A DNA stretch of 64,000 nt from contig CAVWFN010000002.1 of assembly GCA_963754285.1 (NCBI GenBank), positions 62,001-126,000 of the forward strand, in the 5' to 3' direction. The notes beneath the pieces were generated by a model that made no database searches, had not been told where the DNA came from, and saw only the letters and a list, made by a program, of their open reading frames with translations. The stretch is from RYN-133 sp963754285. Its GTDB lineage: Bacteria > Actinomycetota > Actinomycetes > Mycobacteriales > Jatrophihabitantaceae. Of the stretch, positions 45,207-53,560 are shown piece by piece (positions within the stretch are counted from its first letter, which is position 1; the number at the start of each line of letters is the position of its first letter). The translations under genes were made by a program, and so were the position numbers.

Positions 45207-45227
45207 GTGCAACTCCTGACGTGTTAG
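45207..45227 (+). CDS. putative leaderless leader peptide (MQLLTC) of the ABC-F gene
   Basis: GTG CAA CTC CTG ACG TGT TAG encodes a six-residue peptide. Its start coincides with the predicted transcription start (TATCAT-N6-GTG). The codons CTC CTG (45213-45218) are exactly complementary to CAGGAG (45267-45272), the Shine-Dalgarno sequence of the ABC-F gene 7 nt before its ATG. Ribosome position on the mini-ORF could therefore control access to that site, as in ribosome-mediated attenuation of antibiotic-resistance genes. This is inference; the 6-bp match could be chance because CTCCTG is SD-complementary by nature. Confidence 0.5.
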   Translation: MQLLTC

Positions 45228-45279
45228 CCGGGCGGCCCGCTCCAACGCCACCGGTCTGTCCACCACCAGGAGAAATCAG

Positions 45280-46899
45280 ATGATCACCGCCACTGACCTA
45301 GAGCTGCGCGCGGGCGCGCGCATCCTGCTCGAACCCGTCAGCCTGCGCGTCGGCAACGGCGACCGCATCGGCCTCGTCGGACGCAACGGCGCCGGCAAGA
45401 CCACGTCCATGCGCGTGCTCGCCGGCGAGGGCCAACCGCAGGCCGGACGGATCGAGATCAAGGGCCCGGTCGGCTACTTGCCCCAAGACCCGCGCACCGG
45501 CGACCTCGACGTCATCGCACGCGACCGGGTGCTGTCGGCACGAGGCCTCGACGTGCTCGTCCGCGAGATTGCCAAGGCGCAGATCGGGCTCGCCGAGCAG
45601 CCCGAGGACGACGCGCTGATCCGGCGCTACGGAAACCTCGAAGAGCGATTCACCGCGCTCGGAGGCTACGCGGCCGAGAGCGAGGCCGCGCGGATCTGCT
45701 CCAACCTCGGCCTGCCCGACCGAGTGCTCACACAGCCGCTGCGCACGCTGTCCGGCGGTCAGCGTCGCCGGGTCGAGCTCGCGCGCATCCTGTTCGCAGA
45801 CTCGGCCGGCGAGCCGACCACGCTGCTGCTGGACGAACCGACCAACCATCTCGACGCCGATTCGATCACCTGGCTGCGCGACTTCCTGCGGCAACACAAC
45901 GGCGGCCTGATCGTCGTCAGCCACGATGTCGAGCTGCTGGACGCCGTCGTCAACAAGGTCTGGTACCTCGACGCCAATCGCACCACGGTCGATGTCTACA
46001 ACCTCGGCTGGAAGGCGTACCTGCAACAGCGTGAGACCGACGAGCGCCGTCGACACCGCGAGCGCGCGAATGCCGAGCGCAAGATCGACTCGCTGCGCAC
46101 GCAGGCCGACAAGATGCGGGCGAAGGCGACCAAGGCCCGCGCGGCTCAGCAGATGCTGCGCCGGGCCGACGCGCTCGCGGCCGGACTCGCTGACGAGCGG
46201 GTGCATGACAAGGTCGCGCGGCTGCGCTTCCCGGCACCGGCCGCGTGCGGGCGCACTCCGCTCACCGCAGACGGGCTGTCGAAGTCCTACGGCTCACTCG
46301 AGGTGTTCGCCGACGTCGACCTCGCTGTCGATCGTGGCGCCCGCGTGGTCGTGCTCGGGCTCAACGGGGCCGGCAAGACGACGCTGCTCCGCCTGCTTGC
46401 GGGGATCGAGGCGCCGGACACCGGGTCGGTCGTCCCCGGACACGGGCTGCGCCTCGGCTACTACGCGCAGGAGCACGAGACTCTCGATCACGACCGCACG
46501 ATCCTCGAGAACATGCGCACGTCCGCGTCCTCGGTGGGTCGCGCCGACCTGTCCGACACCGATCTGCGCAAGATCCTCGGCGCGTTCCTGTTCAGCGGTG
46601 ACGACGTCGACAAGCCGGCCGGCGTGCTCAGCGGCGGCGAGAAGACCCGACTCGCGCTCGCGATGCTGGTCACGAGTGCAGCCAACGTGCTGCTGCTCGA
46701 CGAACCGACCAACAACCTCGACCCGGTCAGTCGCGGACAGGTGCTCGACGCATTGCGCACGTACGCCGGTGCGATCGTCCTGGTCACTCACGACGAGGGC
46801 GCAGTCGACGCCTTGTCGCCGGAGAAGGTGATCTTGCTTCCGGACGGCGTCGAGGACAGTTGGAGCACCGAGCTCACCGATCTGATCGCGCTCGCGTAG
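45280..46899 (+). CDS. ABC-F family ATPase (ribosome-associated)
   Basis: 539 residues, two ABC domains without membrane segments. Walker A GRNGAGKTTS (about 35-44) and GLNGAGKTTL (about 364), signatures LSGGQRRR and LSGGEKTR, Walker B LLLDEPTNHLD and LLLDEPTNNLD. A charged linker of about 80 residues (READERRR-like to RRADAL) lies between them. ABC-F proteins act at the ribosomal E site, in translation control or antibiotic protection. As I recall, the gene order ABC-F then small HTH matches Rv1473-Rv1473A, of which Rv1473 is linked to macrolide tolerance. Preceded by a mini-ORF that may regulate it. Confidence 0.92.
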   Translation: MITATDLELRAGARILLEPVSLRVGNGDRIGLVGRNGAGKTTSMRVLAGEGQPQAGRIEIKGPVGYLPQDPRTGDLDVIARDRVLSARGLDVLVREIAKAQIGLAEQPEDDALIRRYGNLEERFTALGGYAAESEAARICSNLGLPDRVLTQPLRTLSGGQRRRVELARILFADSAGEPTTLLLDEPTNHLDADSITWLRDFLRQHNGGLIVVSHDVELLDAVVNKVWYLDANRTTVDVYNLGWKAYLQQRETDERRRHRERANAERKIDSLRTQADKMRAKATKARAAQQMLRRADALAAGLADERVHDKVARLRFPAPAACGRTPLTADGLSKSYGSLEVFADVDLAVDRGARVVVLGLNGAGKTTLLRLLAGIEAPDTGSVVPGHGLRLGYYAQEHETLDHDRTILENMRTSASSVGRADLSDTDLRKILGAFLFSGDDVDKPAGVLSGGEKTRLALAMLVTSAANVLLLDEPTNNLDPVSRGQVLDALRTYAGAIVLVTHDEGAVDALSPEKVILLPDGVEDSWSTELTDLIALA

Positions 46900-47001
46900 C
46901 CGCCGGAAAAGCTCTGCGAACCGCCTGCCAAACCCCGCGCGACTGTGGCACGCGATAGACGCGTTGCGAGGGTGATCTGCGAGGTATGTCCGACCCACGG
47001 A

Positions 47002-47043
47002 TCAAGATCGGTTACGCAGGCACGCAATGGTCAACTCGATCTT
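47002..47043. promoter_or_regulatory. 8-bp dyad upstream of the small HTH gene
   Basis: CAAGATCG (47002-47009) and CGATCTTG (47036-47043) are exact reverse complements 26 nt apart, about 100 bp before the HTH gene. The 241-bp gap after the ABC-F gene otherwise shows no ORF that I can support. CTTGAC at about 47054 may be a -35 box. Confidence 0.35.
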
Positions 47044-47140
47044 GCAGCGCTTCTCTTGACGCTGCTATCAAATGGGCGTCGAAGCAGAATGCGAACACAG
47101 CGGGGTGCTGGGTCGCACGGACAAAGGAGCGCTGAGGCGT

Positions 47141-47359
47141 ATGGCTGCGGCCACTCTCAAGAAGGGCGCTCGGATCACCGGCGCTGATCGAAACAAGCTG
47201 GCGACCGACCTCAAGAAGCAGTACGACAAGGGCAAGAGCATTCGCGAACTGGCCGAATCACACGGCCGGTCCTACGGATTCGTGCATCGCGTACTGTCTG
47301 AGTCGGGCACGAACCTGCGCGGCCGCGGCGGCGCGACCAGGACGAAGAGAAGGAAGTAA
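47141..47359 (+). CDS. small helix-turn-helix protein
   Basis: 72 residues, very basic. ATDLKKQYDKGKSIRELAESHGRSYGFVHRVLSESG (about 18-53) is a helix-turn-helix of the resolvase/transposase-like kind. The C-terminal tail GRGGATRTKRRK should contact DNA or RNA. It resembles, from memory, a protein conserved through actinobacteria (Rv1473A type). AAAGGAG lies 11 nt before the ATG. It directly follows the ABC-F gene and precedes echA. Confidence 0.85.
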   Translation: MAAATLKKGARITGADRNKLATDLKKQYDKGKSIRELAESHGRSYGFVHRVLSESGTNLRGRGGATRTKRRK

Positions 47360-47388
47360 CTCTGAGCGCGACCCAACCGGCTTTCACA

Positions 47389-48168
47389 GTGGACGTCCCG
47401 GCGCAGGCCGGGTTCCGTGCCGAAATAGTCGGTGAGGTCGCGACGATCACTCTCGCGCGTCCCGAGAAGCTCAACGCCCAGACCCCGCACACCTGGACGG
47501 CACTGACCACGGTGAGCTCCGAGCTCCCCGCAACGGTGCGTGTCGTCGTGCTTCGCGGCGAAGGCCGGTCGTTCTCGGCCGGCCTCGACCGCGCCATGTT
47601 CACGCCCGAGGGTGTCGACGGTGCGCTCGGCATCGTGTCCCTGACCGAGATGTCGCAGCCGGATGCGACGAGTCAGATCGGCGCGTGGCAGCGCGCGTTC
47701 GACTGGGTCTCGCGACCGAGCATCGTCAGCATCGCCGCTGTGCGCGGACATGCGATCGGTGGCGGGTTCCAGCTCGCGTTGGGCGCCGACATCCGCATCA
47801 TCGCCGACGATGCCAGCTTCGTGATGGCCGAGCCGAAGCTCGGGATCGTCCCCGATCTCGGTGGCACGAAGCGGCTCGTCGACCTCGTCGGTTACTCGCG
47901 CGCCGCCGAGATCTGCCTGACCGGACGTCCGGTGCTTGCCGACGAGGCGTTGCGGATCGGCCTGGCCTCCCACGTCGTCGCTTCCGACGACCTCGACGCC
48001 GCCGTCGACCGCACCGTCGCGGCCGTGCTGGCCGTGAACCGGGACGCCGCCACCGAGACCAAGGCGCTCCTGCTCGGCGCTGCGTCCCGCACGCAGGGCG
48101 AGCAGGAACGGGCCGAGCGGGAGGCCCAGTACCGGCGACTGCGCTCCCTTGTCGGCAAGGCCGAGTAG
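47389..48168 (+). CDS. enoyl-CoA hydratase/isomerase family protein
   Basis: About 259 residues, crotonase fold. The CoA oxyanion-hole segments are FSAGLD (about 62-67) and GHAIGGGFQLALG (about 120-132). Of the two catalytic Glu of hydratases, the first position is Gln128 and the second is Glu148 (MAEPKLG), with Asp156 in VPDLGGT. This points to an isomerase or another crotonase reaction rather than classic hydration. The start is uncertain: GTG at 47389 has no ribosome-binding site, whereas an in-frame CTG at 47362 lies 7 nt after AGGAAG and would add nine residues. Confidence 0.85.
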   Translation: MDVPAQAGFRAEIVGEVATITLARPEKLNAQTPHTWTALTTVSSELPATVRVVVLRGEGRSFSAGLDRAMFTPEGVDGALGIVSLTEMSQPDATSQIGAWQRAFDWVSRPSIVSIAAVRGHAIGGGFQLALGADIRIIADDASFVMAEPKLGIVPDLGGTKRLVDLVGYSRAAEICLTGRPVLADEALRIGLASHVVASDDLDAAVDRTVAAVLAVNRDAATETKALLLGAASRTQGEQERAEREAQYRRLRSLVGKAE

Positions 48169-48211
48169 GAACACCTAGCGACGAGCGCGTGTTGCTCCCG
48201 CGGAGGTGCTG

Positions 48212-50095
48212 GTGACGATGTCGTCGATGAACATGCATTCCTACGCCTGGCGGTCAATGCCGCGAGGCAAGGACGGCACGCGCAAGGTGCCCAAGGGCAC
48301 GTGGCGCCGCATCGCCGGCTTCGCCAAACCGTATCGCCGGCAGCTGATCATCTTCCTGATCATGATCGTGGCCGACGCCGTGATCGCGGTGACCACACCC
48401 GTCCTCGCCGGACGGGTCATCAACGACATCACCAGCCACGCCGCAGCCCGTGCAGTCATCTGGATCGCAGTCGTCATCGCCATCCTCGCCGTCATCGACG
48501 CCGGGCTGTCGTTCGCGCAGCGCTGGTACTCCGCGCGCATCGGCGAGGGACTGATCTTCCACATGCGCACGTCGGTGTTCGACCACGTGCAGCGCATGCC
48601 CCTCGCGTTCTTCACCCGCACGCAGACCGGCGCCCTGATCAGCCGGCTCAACAACGACGTGCTCGGCGCCCAGCAGGCGTTCACGTCGACGCTGTCAGGG
48701 CTCGTGTCGAACATCGTCAGCCTCGTGCTCACGGCCGCCGTGATGTTCACCCTGTCGTGGCAGATCACCGTGCTGTCGCTGGTCATGTTGCCGGTGTTCG
48801 TGCTGCCGGCACGGCGCATCGGGCGGCGACTGCAAGAGATCACGCGCGAGTCGTACGGGCTGAACGCCTCGATGAACGCCACCATGACCGAACGGTTCAA
48901 CGTCGCCGGCGCCCTGTTGGTCAAGCTGTTCGGCCGCACCGAGGACGAATCCGAGTCGTTCGGTTCGCGTGCCGCTCGCGTACGCGACATCGGCGTCACG
49001 TCCGCGATGTACGGCCGAGCGTTCTTCGTCGCACTGGCTCTCGTCGCCGCGCTCGCCCAGGCGCTCGTCTACGGCCTCGGCGGCTACTACGCGATCACCG
49101 GGCAGCTCTCGGCCGGCACGGTCGTCACCCTGGCGCTGCTGCTGACCCGCCTGTACGGCCCGCTCACCGCACTGTCGAATGCGCGCGTCGACATCATGAG
49201 CGCGCTGGTGAGCTTCGACCGGGTCTTCGAGGTGCTCGATCTCGAGCCGATGATCGCCGACGCTCCGAACGCCGTCGAGCTACCGGCCGATGCGCGCACC
49301 TTCGAGTTCGACGACGTGCACTTCTCCTACCCGACAGCGAGCGAGGTCTCGCTCGCCTCACTCGAGGACGTCGCGACGCTGGACAATGCCGACAGCGCCG
49401 AGGTGTTGCACGGCGTGTCTCTGCGGGCCGAATCGGGCCAGCTGATCGCGCTGGTAGGGCCCTCGGGCGCCGGCAAGACCACGATCAGCCAGTTGCTGCC
49501 ACGCATCTACGACGTGCGCAGCGGTGCCGTCCGGGTCGGCGGTGTCGACGTCCGCGACGTCACGCAACGTTCGCTGCGTTCGCGCATCGGTGTCGTGAGC
49601 CAGGAAGCGCACATGTTCCACGACACCATCGCCAACAATCTGCGTTACGCGGCACCCGATGCCACCGACGCCGACCTGCTCGCCGCGATCGAGGCTGCCC
49701 AGATCGGCGATCTGGTCGCGTCCCTTCCCGAAGGAATGAACACCGTCGTCGGCGACCGTGGCTACCGGCTCTCCGGTGGTGAGAAGGCTCGCCTGGCGAT
49801 CGCGCGCCTGCTGTTGAAGCACCCGCAGATCGTCATTCTCGACGAGGCGACCGCTCATCTCGACAGCGAGAGCGAGGTCGCCGTTCAGCGCGCGCTGTCG
49901 CAGGCGCTGGTCGGCCGCACCTCACTCGTCATCGCCCATCGCCTGTCGACGATCATCAATGCCGACCAGGTGATCGTGCTCGACGACGGCCGGGTGGTCG
50001 AGCACGGCACGCACGCCGAACTCATCGCTGCGGACGGGCTCTACGCCGAGCTCTATCGCACCCAGTTCGAGAGGCAGGCGGTCGGCGTCGAGTGA
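48212..50095 (+). CDS. ABC exporter with fused membrane and ATPase domains
   Basis: About 627 residues. Six membrane helices (about 30-330) form an ABC type-1 exporter domain with the coupling segment RMPLAFFTRTQTGALISRLNNDV. The ATPase has Walker A GPSGAGKTTI, signature LSGGEKAR, Walker B IVILDEATAHLD and the switch AHRLSTI. An insert (about 375-395) lies between the A-loop region and the Walker A. It would work as a homo- or heterodimer; the cargo is unknown. GGAGG at 48202-48206 favours GTG 48212 or ATG 48218 as start. Confidence 0.9.
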   Translation: MTMSSMNMHSYAWRSMPRGKDGTRKVPKGTWRRIAGFAKPYRRQLIIFLIMIVADAVIAVTTPVLAGRVINDITSHAAARAVIWIAVVIAILAVIDAGLSFAQRWYSARIGEGLIFHMRTSVFDHVQRMPLAFFTRTQTGALISRLNNDVLGAQQAFTSTLSGLVSNIVSLVLTAAVMFTLSWQITVLSLVMLPVFVLPARRIGRRLQEITRESYGLNASMNATMTERFNVAGALLVKLFGRTEDESESFGSRAARVRDIGVTSAMYGRAFFVALALVAALAQALVYGLGGYYAITGQLSAGTVVTLALLLTRLYGPLTALSNARVDIMSALVSFDRVFEVLDLEPMIADAPNAVELPADARTFEFDDVHFSYPTASEVSLASLEDVATLDNADSAEVLHGVSLRAESGQLIALVGPSGAGKTTISQLLPRIYDVRSGAVRVGGVDVRDVTQRSLRSRIGVVSQEAHMFHDTIANNLRYAAPDATDADLLAAIEAAQIGDLVASLPEGMNTVVGDRGYRLSGGEKARLAIARLLLKHPQIVILDEATAHLDSESEVAVQRALSQALVGRTSLVIAHRLSTIINADQVIVLDDGRVVEHGTHAELIAADGLYAELYRTQFERQAVGVE

Positions 50096-50105
50096 CGCCG
50101 GGGGA

Positions 50106-51305
50106 CTAGCGAGCGGCGAGCGCGCGGCCGCCGAGCGGATCGGCGAGCAGCTGCGCGAACGCGATCTCTGCCGCGCCGACGAGCGCGGAGTCGTGCGCCA
50201 GCCCGGCTCGTGCCAACACCACATATTCGCCCGGGCCGTTGAATGCGTGCTCGGCGAGCGCGGCCTCGACGTCCGGGCGGGCGATGTCGAGGATCTCTGC
50301 GAACGTCCCGCCGAGCAGGATCAGTTCGGGATTGAAGGCGTTGACCAGACCGCCGAGCGCCTGGCCGAGCGAGCGCGCGACGGTGCGCACGGCCTTGCAC
50401 GCGCGCTCGTCGCCGTCGCGTGCGGCCGTGATCACGACGCCGGACTCGAAGTCGTTGGGGGACTTCGACCGCTCGGCGAGCGCGAGCAACGCGTGATCGC
50501 CGACGTAGGTCTCGAGACAACCGTGCTTGCCGCAATGGCACTCCGGTCCGGACGGATCGACGACGTTGTGCCCGATCTCGCCGGCATGCCCGCGGTAGCC
50601 GCGCAACGGCTCACCGTTGACGATGATGCCGGCGCCCACACCGATACGTCCCATCAGGAACACCACGTCGTCGTGGCCGCGGGCAGCGCCACGGCTGTGC
50701 TCGGCCAGCGCAGCAAGGTCGGCGTCGTTGCCCACCACGACCGGGATGTGCGGCGACGCGAGGTCGGTGAGCATCGAACCGAACGCCGCATCGCGCCAGC
50801 CGAGGTTCGGCGCGAAACCAACCGTGCCGGTGTGCCGATCGACCGTGCCCGGCACGCTCACGCCGACGCACACCGGGACGCCCACCAGCCCGCCCTGCCG
50901 AGCCAGCTCCGGCACGGCGGCCACGATCTGGCGCGCAGCCTCGTCCGGTGCGGGCGGGGAGTCGAACGCGATGACCTGCCGTTCGAGCAGCACCCCGCCG
51001 AGCCCGACCGCAGCACAGGTTATGTGGGTGACGTCGACGTCGACCGCGACGACGAACGGCCCGTCCGCGTGCGGCCCGACGACGTGCGAGGGCCGTCCGG
51101 CTCGGGTGCCGCCGGAGGGCACCGACTCCTGCACCAGGCCGAGGTCGACCAGATCGGTGACAAGCGCACCGATCGTCGATCGACTCAGACCGAGCCGAGA
51201 GGTCAGCTCGGCCCGCGTCAACGCCCCGTCGCGATGCACCTGCGCAAGGATCAGCGCGAGGTTGTGCCGCCGCATCGCGTCGGGCCGAGCAGCGGGGGCA
51301 ACCAT
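50106..51305 (-). CDS. ROK family transcriptional repressor (XylR-like)
   Basis: About 399 residues. A winged HTH (ALTRAELTSRLGLSRSTIGALVTDL) precedes the ROK sugar-kinase-like domain with VGNDADLAALAEH, the zinc motif CHCGKHGCLE and LGGLVNAFNPELILLGG. Such regulators bind sugars and repress uptake genes. Its place at the end of the xyl cassette suggests xylose as effector. The ATG at 51305 is preferred; an upstream GTG at 51347 would overlap the permease gene. Confidence 0.9.
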   Translation of the reverse strand: MVAPAARPDAMRRHNLALILAQVHRDGALTRAELTSRLGLSRSTIGALVTDLVDLGLVQESVPSGGTRAGRPSHVVGPHADGPFVVAVDVDVTHITCAAVGLGGVLLERQVIAFDSPPAPDEAARQIVAAVPELARQGGLVGVPVCVGVSVPGTVDRHTGTVGFAPNLGWRDAAFGSMLTDLASPHIPVVVGNDADLAALAEHSRGAARGHDDVVFLMGRIGVGAGIIVNGEPLRGYRGHAGEIGHNVVDPSGPECHCGKHGCLETYVGDHALLALAERSKSPNDFESGVVITAARDGDERACKAVRTVARSLGQALGGLVNAFNPELILLGGTFAEILDIARPDVEAALAEHAFNGPGEYVVLARAGLAHDSALVGAAEIAFAQLLADPLGGRALAAR

Positions 51306-51327
51306 CGTTTGCGCTCGGCCGCGTCGA

Positions 51328-52698
51328 TCAGGCGAGTCCGGACGCACCGGCTCGTCGCCGAGACAGGGCGTCGACGGTGGCCGCGAGGGCCAGGGCGAGA
51401 CCGACGGCGATCAGCTGGATGGCGGCGTTGTTGCTGCCGTTGAACAGGTCGCTGAACCCGTTGTAGATGACCTCGACCACGGCACCACCGATGATCGCGT
51501 CGACGATTCGTCCGCGGCCTCCGAACAGGCTCGTGCCGCCGATGACCGCAGCACCGACCGCCAGCAGCAGCGTGTTGCCGCCGAAGGCGTTCGCCGCGGT
51601 CGACGACGTGTACGAGCTGATCATGATGCCGCCGACGGCCGCGAGCGCGGAACTCACGACGAACACCGAGATACGCACGCGGTCGACGTTGATGCCGGCG
51701 CGACGAGCAGCCTCGGTGTTGCCACCGACGGCGTACACGTGCCGTCCGTAGCGCGTGCGAGTGAGCACGAAGGTCAGAATCACGAACAGCACGATCAGCA
51801 CGGGAATGACCCAGGGGACGCCTTCCAATTTCGGCGGTTGGACGATCACGTAGTGCGGAACGTGATTGATGTACTTCACTGAACGCACCGGCGTGCCGTT
51901 CGCGCGGTTCTTGTTCAGTACGAGAACGACGAGCGCGCCCATGACCGCGAGCGCGAGGATCTTGCCGAGCACCACGGGGGCAGGCTCGCCGGCGAGACCC
52001 TGGCGGTGCCGGGTCGCCTGTGCGAGCAACTTTTGCGTGGCATAGCCGACGACCACGATTGCCAGCAGCAGCCACCCCATCCAGATCGGCATGTACGAGC
52101 TGGCGAACGCGTTGACCACCTTGTCGCTGAGCGAGATCTGGCCGTGCTGGCCGGGCCCGTTGTCGAGAATGATCAAACACACGCCCTGGAAGGCGAGGAA
52201 GAACGACAACGTCACGACGAAGGACGGGATGCGCAACTTTGCCACGAGCACGCCGGTCAGTGTGCCGATGACCAGGCCGGTGACGATCGCGGCGGGAATC
52301 GTGCCGTACCAACCCCAGCCGTAGCCGTCCATCAGGCGAGCCATCACCGAGGCGCAGATACCCGCGGTGTAGCCGGCCGCCAGATCGATCTCGCCGAGCA
52401 GGAGCACGAAGACCAGACCCATGGCGATGAAGATCGTGCCGCTTCCTTCGCGGAACATGTTCGCGAAGTTGTTCAGCGAGCCGAAGCCCGATTCGGCGAT
52501 AAGGAAGAACACGACGAGCACGACGAGCCCGCCGACTGCCGGGAGCGAGCCCATGTCGCCGCCCCGCACGCGCAGCAGGTAGTTGTGGAAGTAGCCGCCG
52601 ACCCCCATCGGTTCGGTAGCGAGCCCCGGTGGCATCGCCACCTCGGCAGCGGTCGTCGGCTCCTCAGCGGGCGTCTCGGTCTTCTGCAGATCGGTCAT
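51328..52698 (-). CDS. xylH: sugar ABC transporter permease (XylH-like)
   Basis: 456 residues with about 10-12 helices. Segments such as GLVFVLLLGEIDLAAGYTAG, LRIPSFVVTLSFFLAFQG, YAVGGNTEAARRAGI and IGGTSLFGGRGRI are typical of the RbsC/XylH permease family. Its length, longer than RbsC, and the neighbouring xylA indicate xylose uptake. The ATG overlaps the ATPase stop (ATGA). Confidence 0.9.
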   Translation of the reverse strand: MTDLQKTETPAEEPTTAAEVAMPPGLATEPMGVGGYFHNYLLRVRGGDMGSLPAVGGLVVLVVFFLIAESGFGSLNNFANMFREGSGTIFIAMGLVFVLLLGEIDLAAGYTAGICASVMARLMDGYGWGWYGTIPAAIVTGLVIGTLTGVLVAKLRIPSFVVTLSFFLAFQGVCLIILDNGPGQHGQISLSDKVVNAFASSYMPIWMGWLLLAIVVVGYATQKLLAQATRHRQGLAGEPAPVVLGKILALAVMGALVVLVLNKNRANGTPVRSVKYINHVPHYVIVQPPKLEGVPWVIPVLIVLFVILTFVLTRTRYGRHVYAVGGNTEAARRAGINVDRVRISVFVVSSALAAVGGIMISSYTSSTAANAFGGNTLLLAVGAAVIGGTSLFGGRGRIVDAIIGGAVVEVIYNGFSDLFNGSNNAAIQLIAVGLALALAATVDALSRRRAGASGLA

Positions 52699-53462
52699 GC
52701 CGAGACCCCCTCGCTGGCGTTCGCATCCGTTCGCGTACCGGTGGTGATCAGCTCGACGAGTTGTTGCTGGTTCACATCCGAACGGCGGACGCGTGCGGCC
52801 GAACGTCCGAGGTACATGATCGCGATCTCGTCGGCGACCTGTAGGACGTCGATCATGTTGTGCGAGATCAACACGACGGCGACACCACGATCGGCAAGCC
52901 TGCGCACGAGGTCGAGCACTTGGGCGGTCTGCGCCACGCCCAGTGCAGCAGTCGGCTCGTCGAGCACGACGATCTTGGAGTTCCAGAGCACGGCCTTCGC
53001 GATGGCGACGGTCTGGCGCTGTCCGCCGGACAGGCTCGACACCCTCTGCCGCACGGACTTCAGCGTGCGGACCGACAGCGACTTGAGCGTGTCCTGCGCC
53101 GACTGCTCCATGCTGCTCTCGTCGAGGACGATCCCGTTCGTTCGCTCGCGGCCCAGGAACATGTTCTGCACGACGTCGAGGTTGTCGCACAGGGCGAGGT
53201 CCTGATAGACGACCTCGATGCCGAGCGCCGATGCGTCACGGGGCGAGTGCAGGTGCACGCTGCGCCCCTCGAACTCGTACACGCCGGAGTCGATGGAATA
53301 CGTCCCCGCGATGCACTTCACGAGGGTCGACTTGCCCGCGCCGTTGTCACCGACCAGCGCCGTGACCTCACCGACGTTCGCATGGAACTCGACGTCCTTC
53401 AGCACGTCGACCGCGCCGAAACTCTTGTTGATGTTGCGCAGTTCGAGGATCGAGTCGCCCAT
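52695..53462 (-). CDS. sugar ABC transporter ATP-binding protein, single-domain
   Basis: 255 residues with only one ABC domain: Walker A GDNGAGKSTL (about 38-47), signature LSGGQRQT, Walker B IVVLDEPTAALG, switch ISHNMID. XylG and RbsA usually carry two fused ABC domains of about 500 residues, so this resembles the short FrcA-type ATPase that works as a homodimer. It lies between the binding-protein and permease genes and overlaps the latter. Confidence 0.9.
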   Translation of the reverse strand: MGDSILELRNINKSFGAVDVLKDVEFHANVGEVTALVGDNGAGKSTLVKCIAGTYSIDSGVYEFEGRSVHLHSPRDASALGIEVVYQDLALCDNLDVVQNMFLGRERTNGIVLDESSMEQSAQDTLKSLSVRTLKSVRQRVSSLSGGQRQTVAIAKAVLWNSKIVVLDEPTAALGVAQTAQVLDLVRRLADRGVAVVLISHNMIDVLQVADEIAIMYLGRSAARVRRSDVNQQQLVELITTGTRTDANASEGVSA

Positions 53463-53506
53463 GCCTGAGCCTTCCGCTGAAATGGTCGCCGGCTGATAAG
53501 TGAGGC

Positions 53507-53541
53507 GGGGTGGTCACCGCTCGTTGTGCGATGACCACCCC
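53507..53541 (-). terminator. hairpin between the binding-protein gene and the ATPase gene
   Basis: GGGGTGGTCA (53507-53516) and TGACCACCCC (53532-53541) form a perfect 10-bp stem with a 15-nt loop. It begins 19 nt after the binding-protein stop. Such hairpins often stop most transcripts or protect the 5' part, so more binding protein than membrane components is made. Confidence 0.6.
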
Positions 53542-53560
53542 AGACCTCGAACGGAACTAC

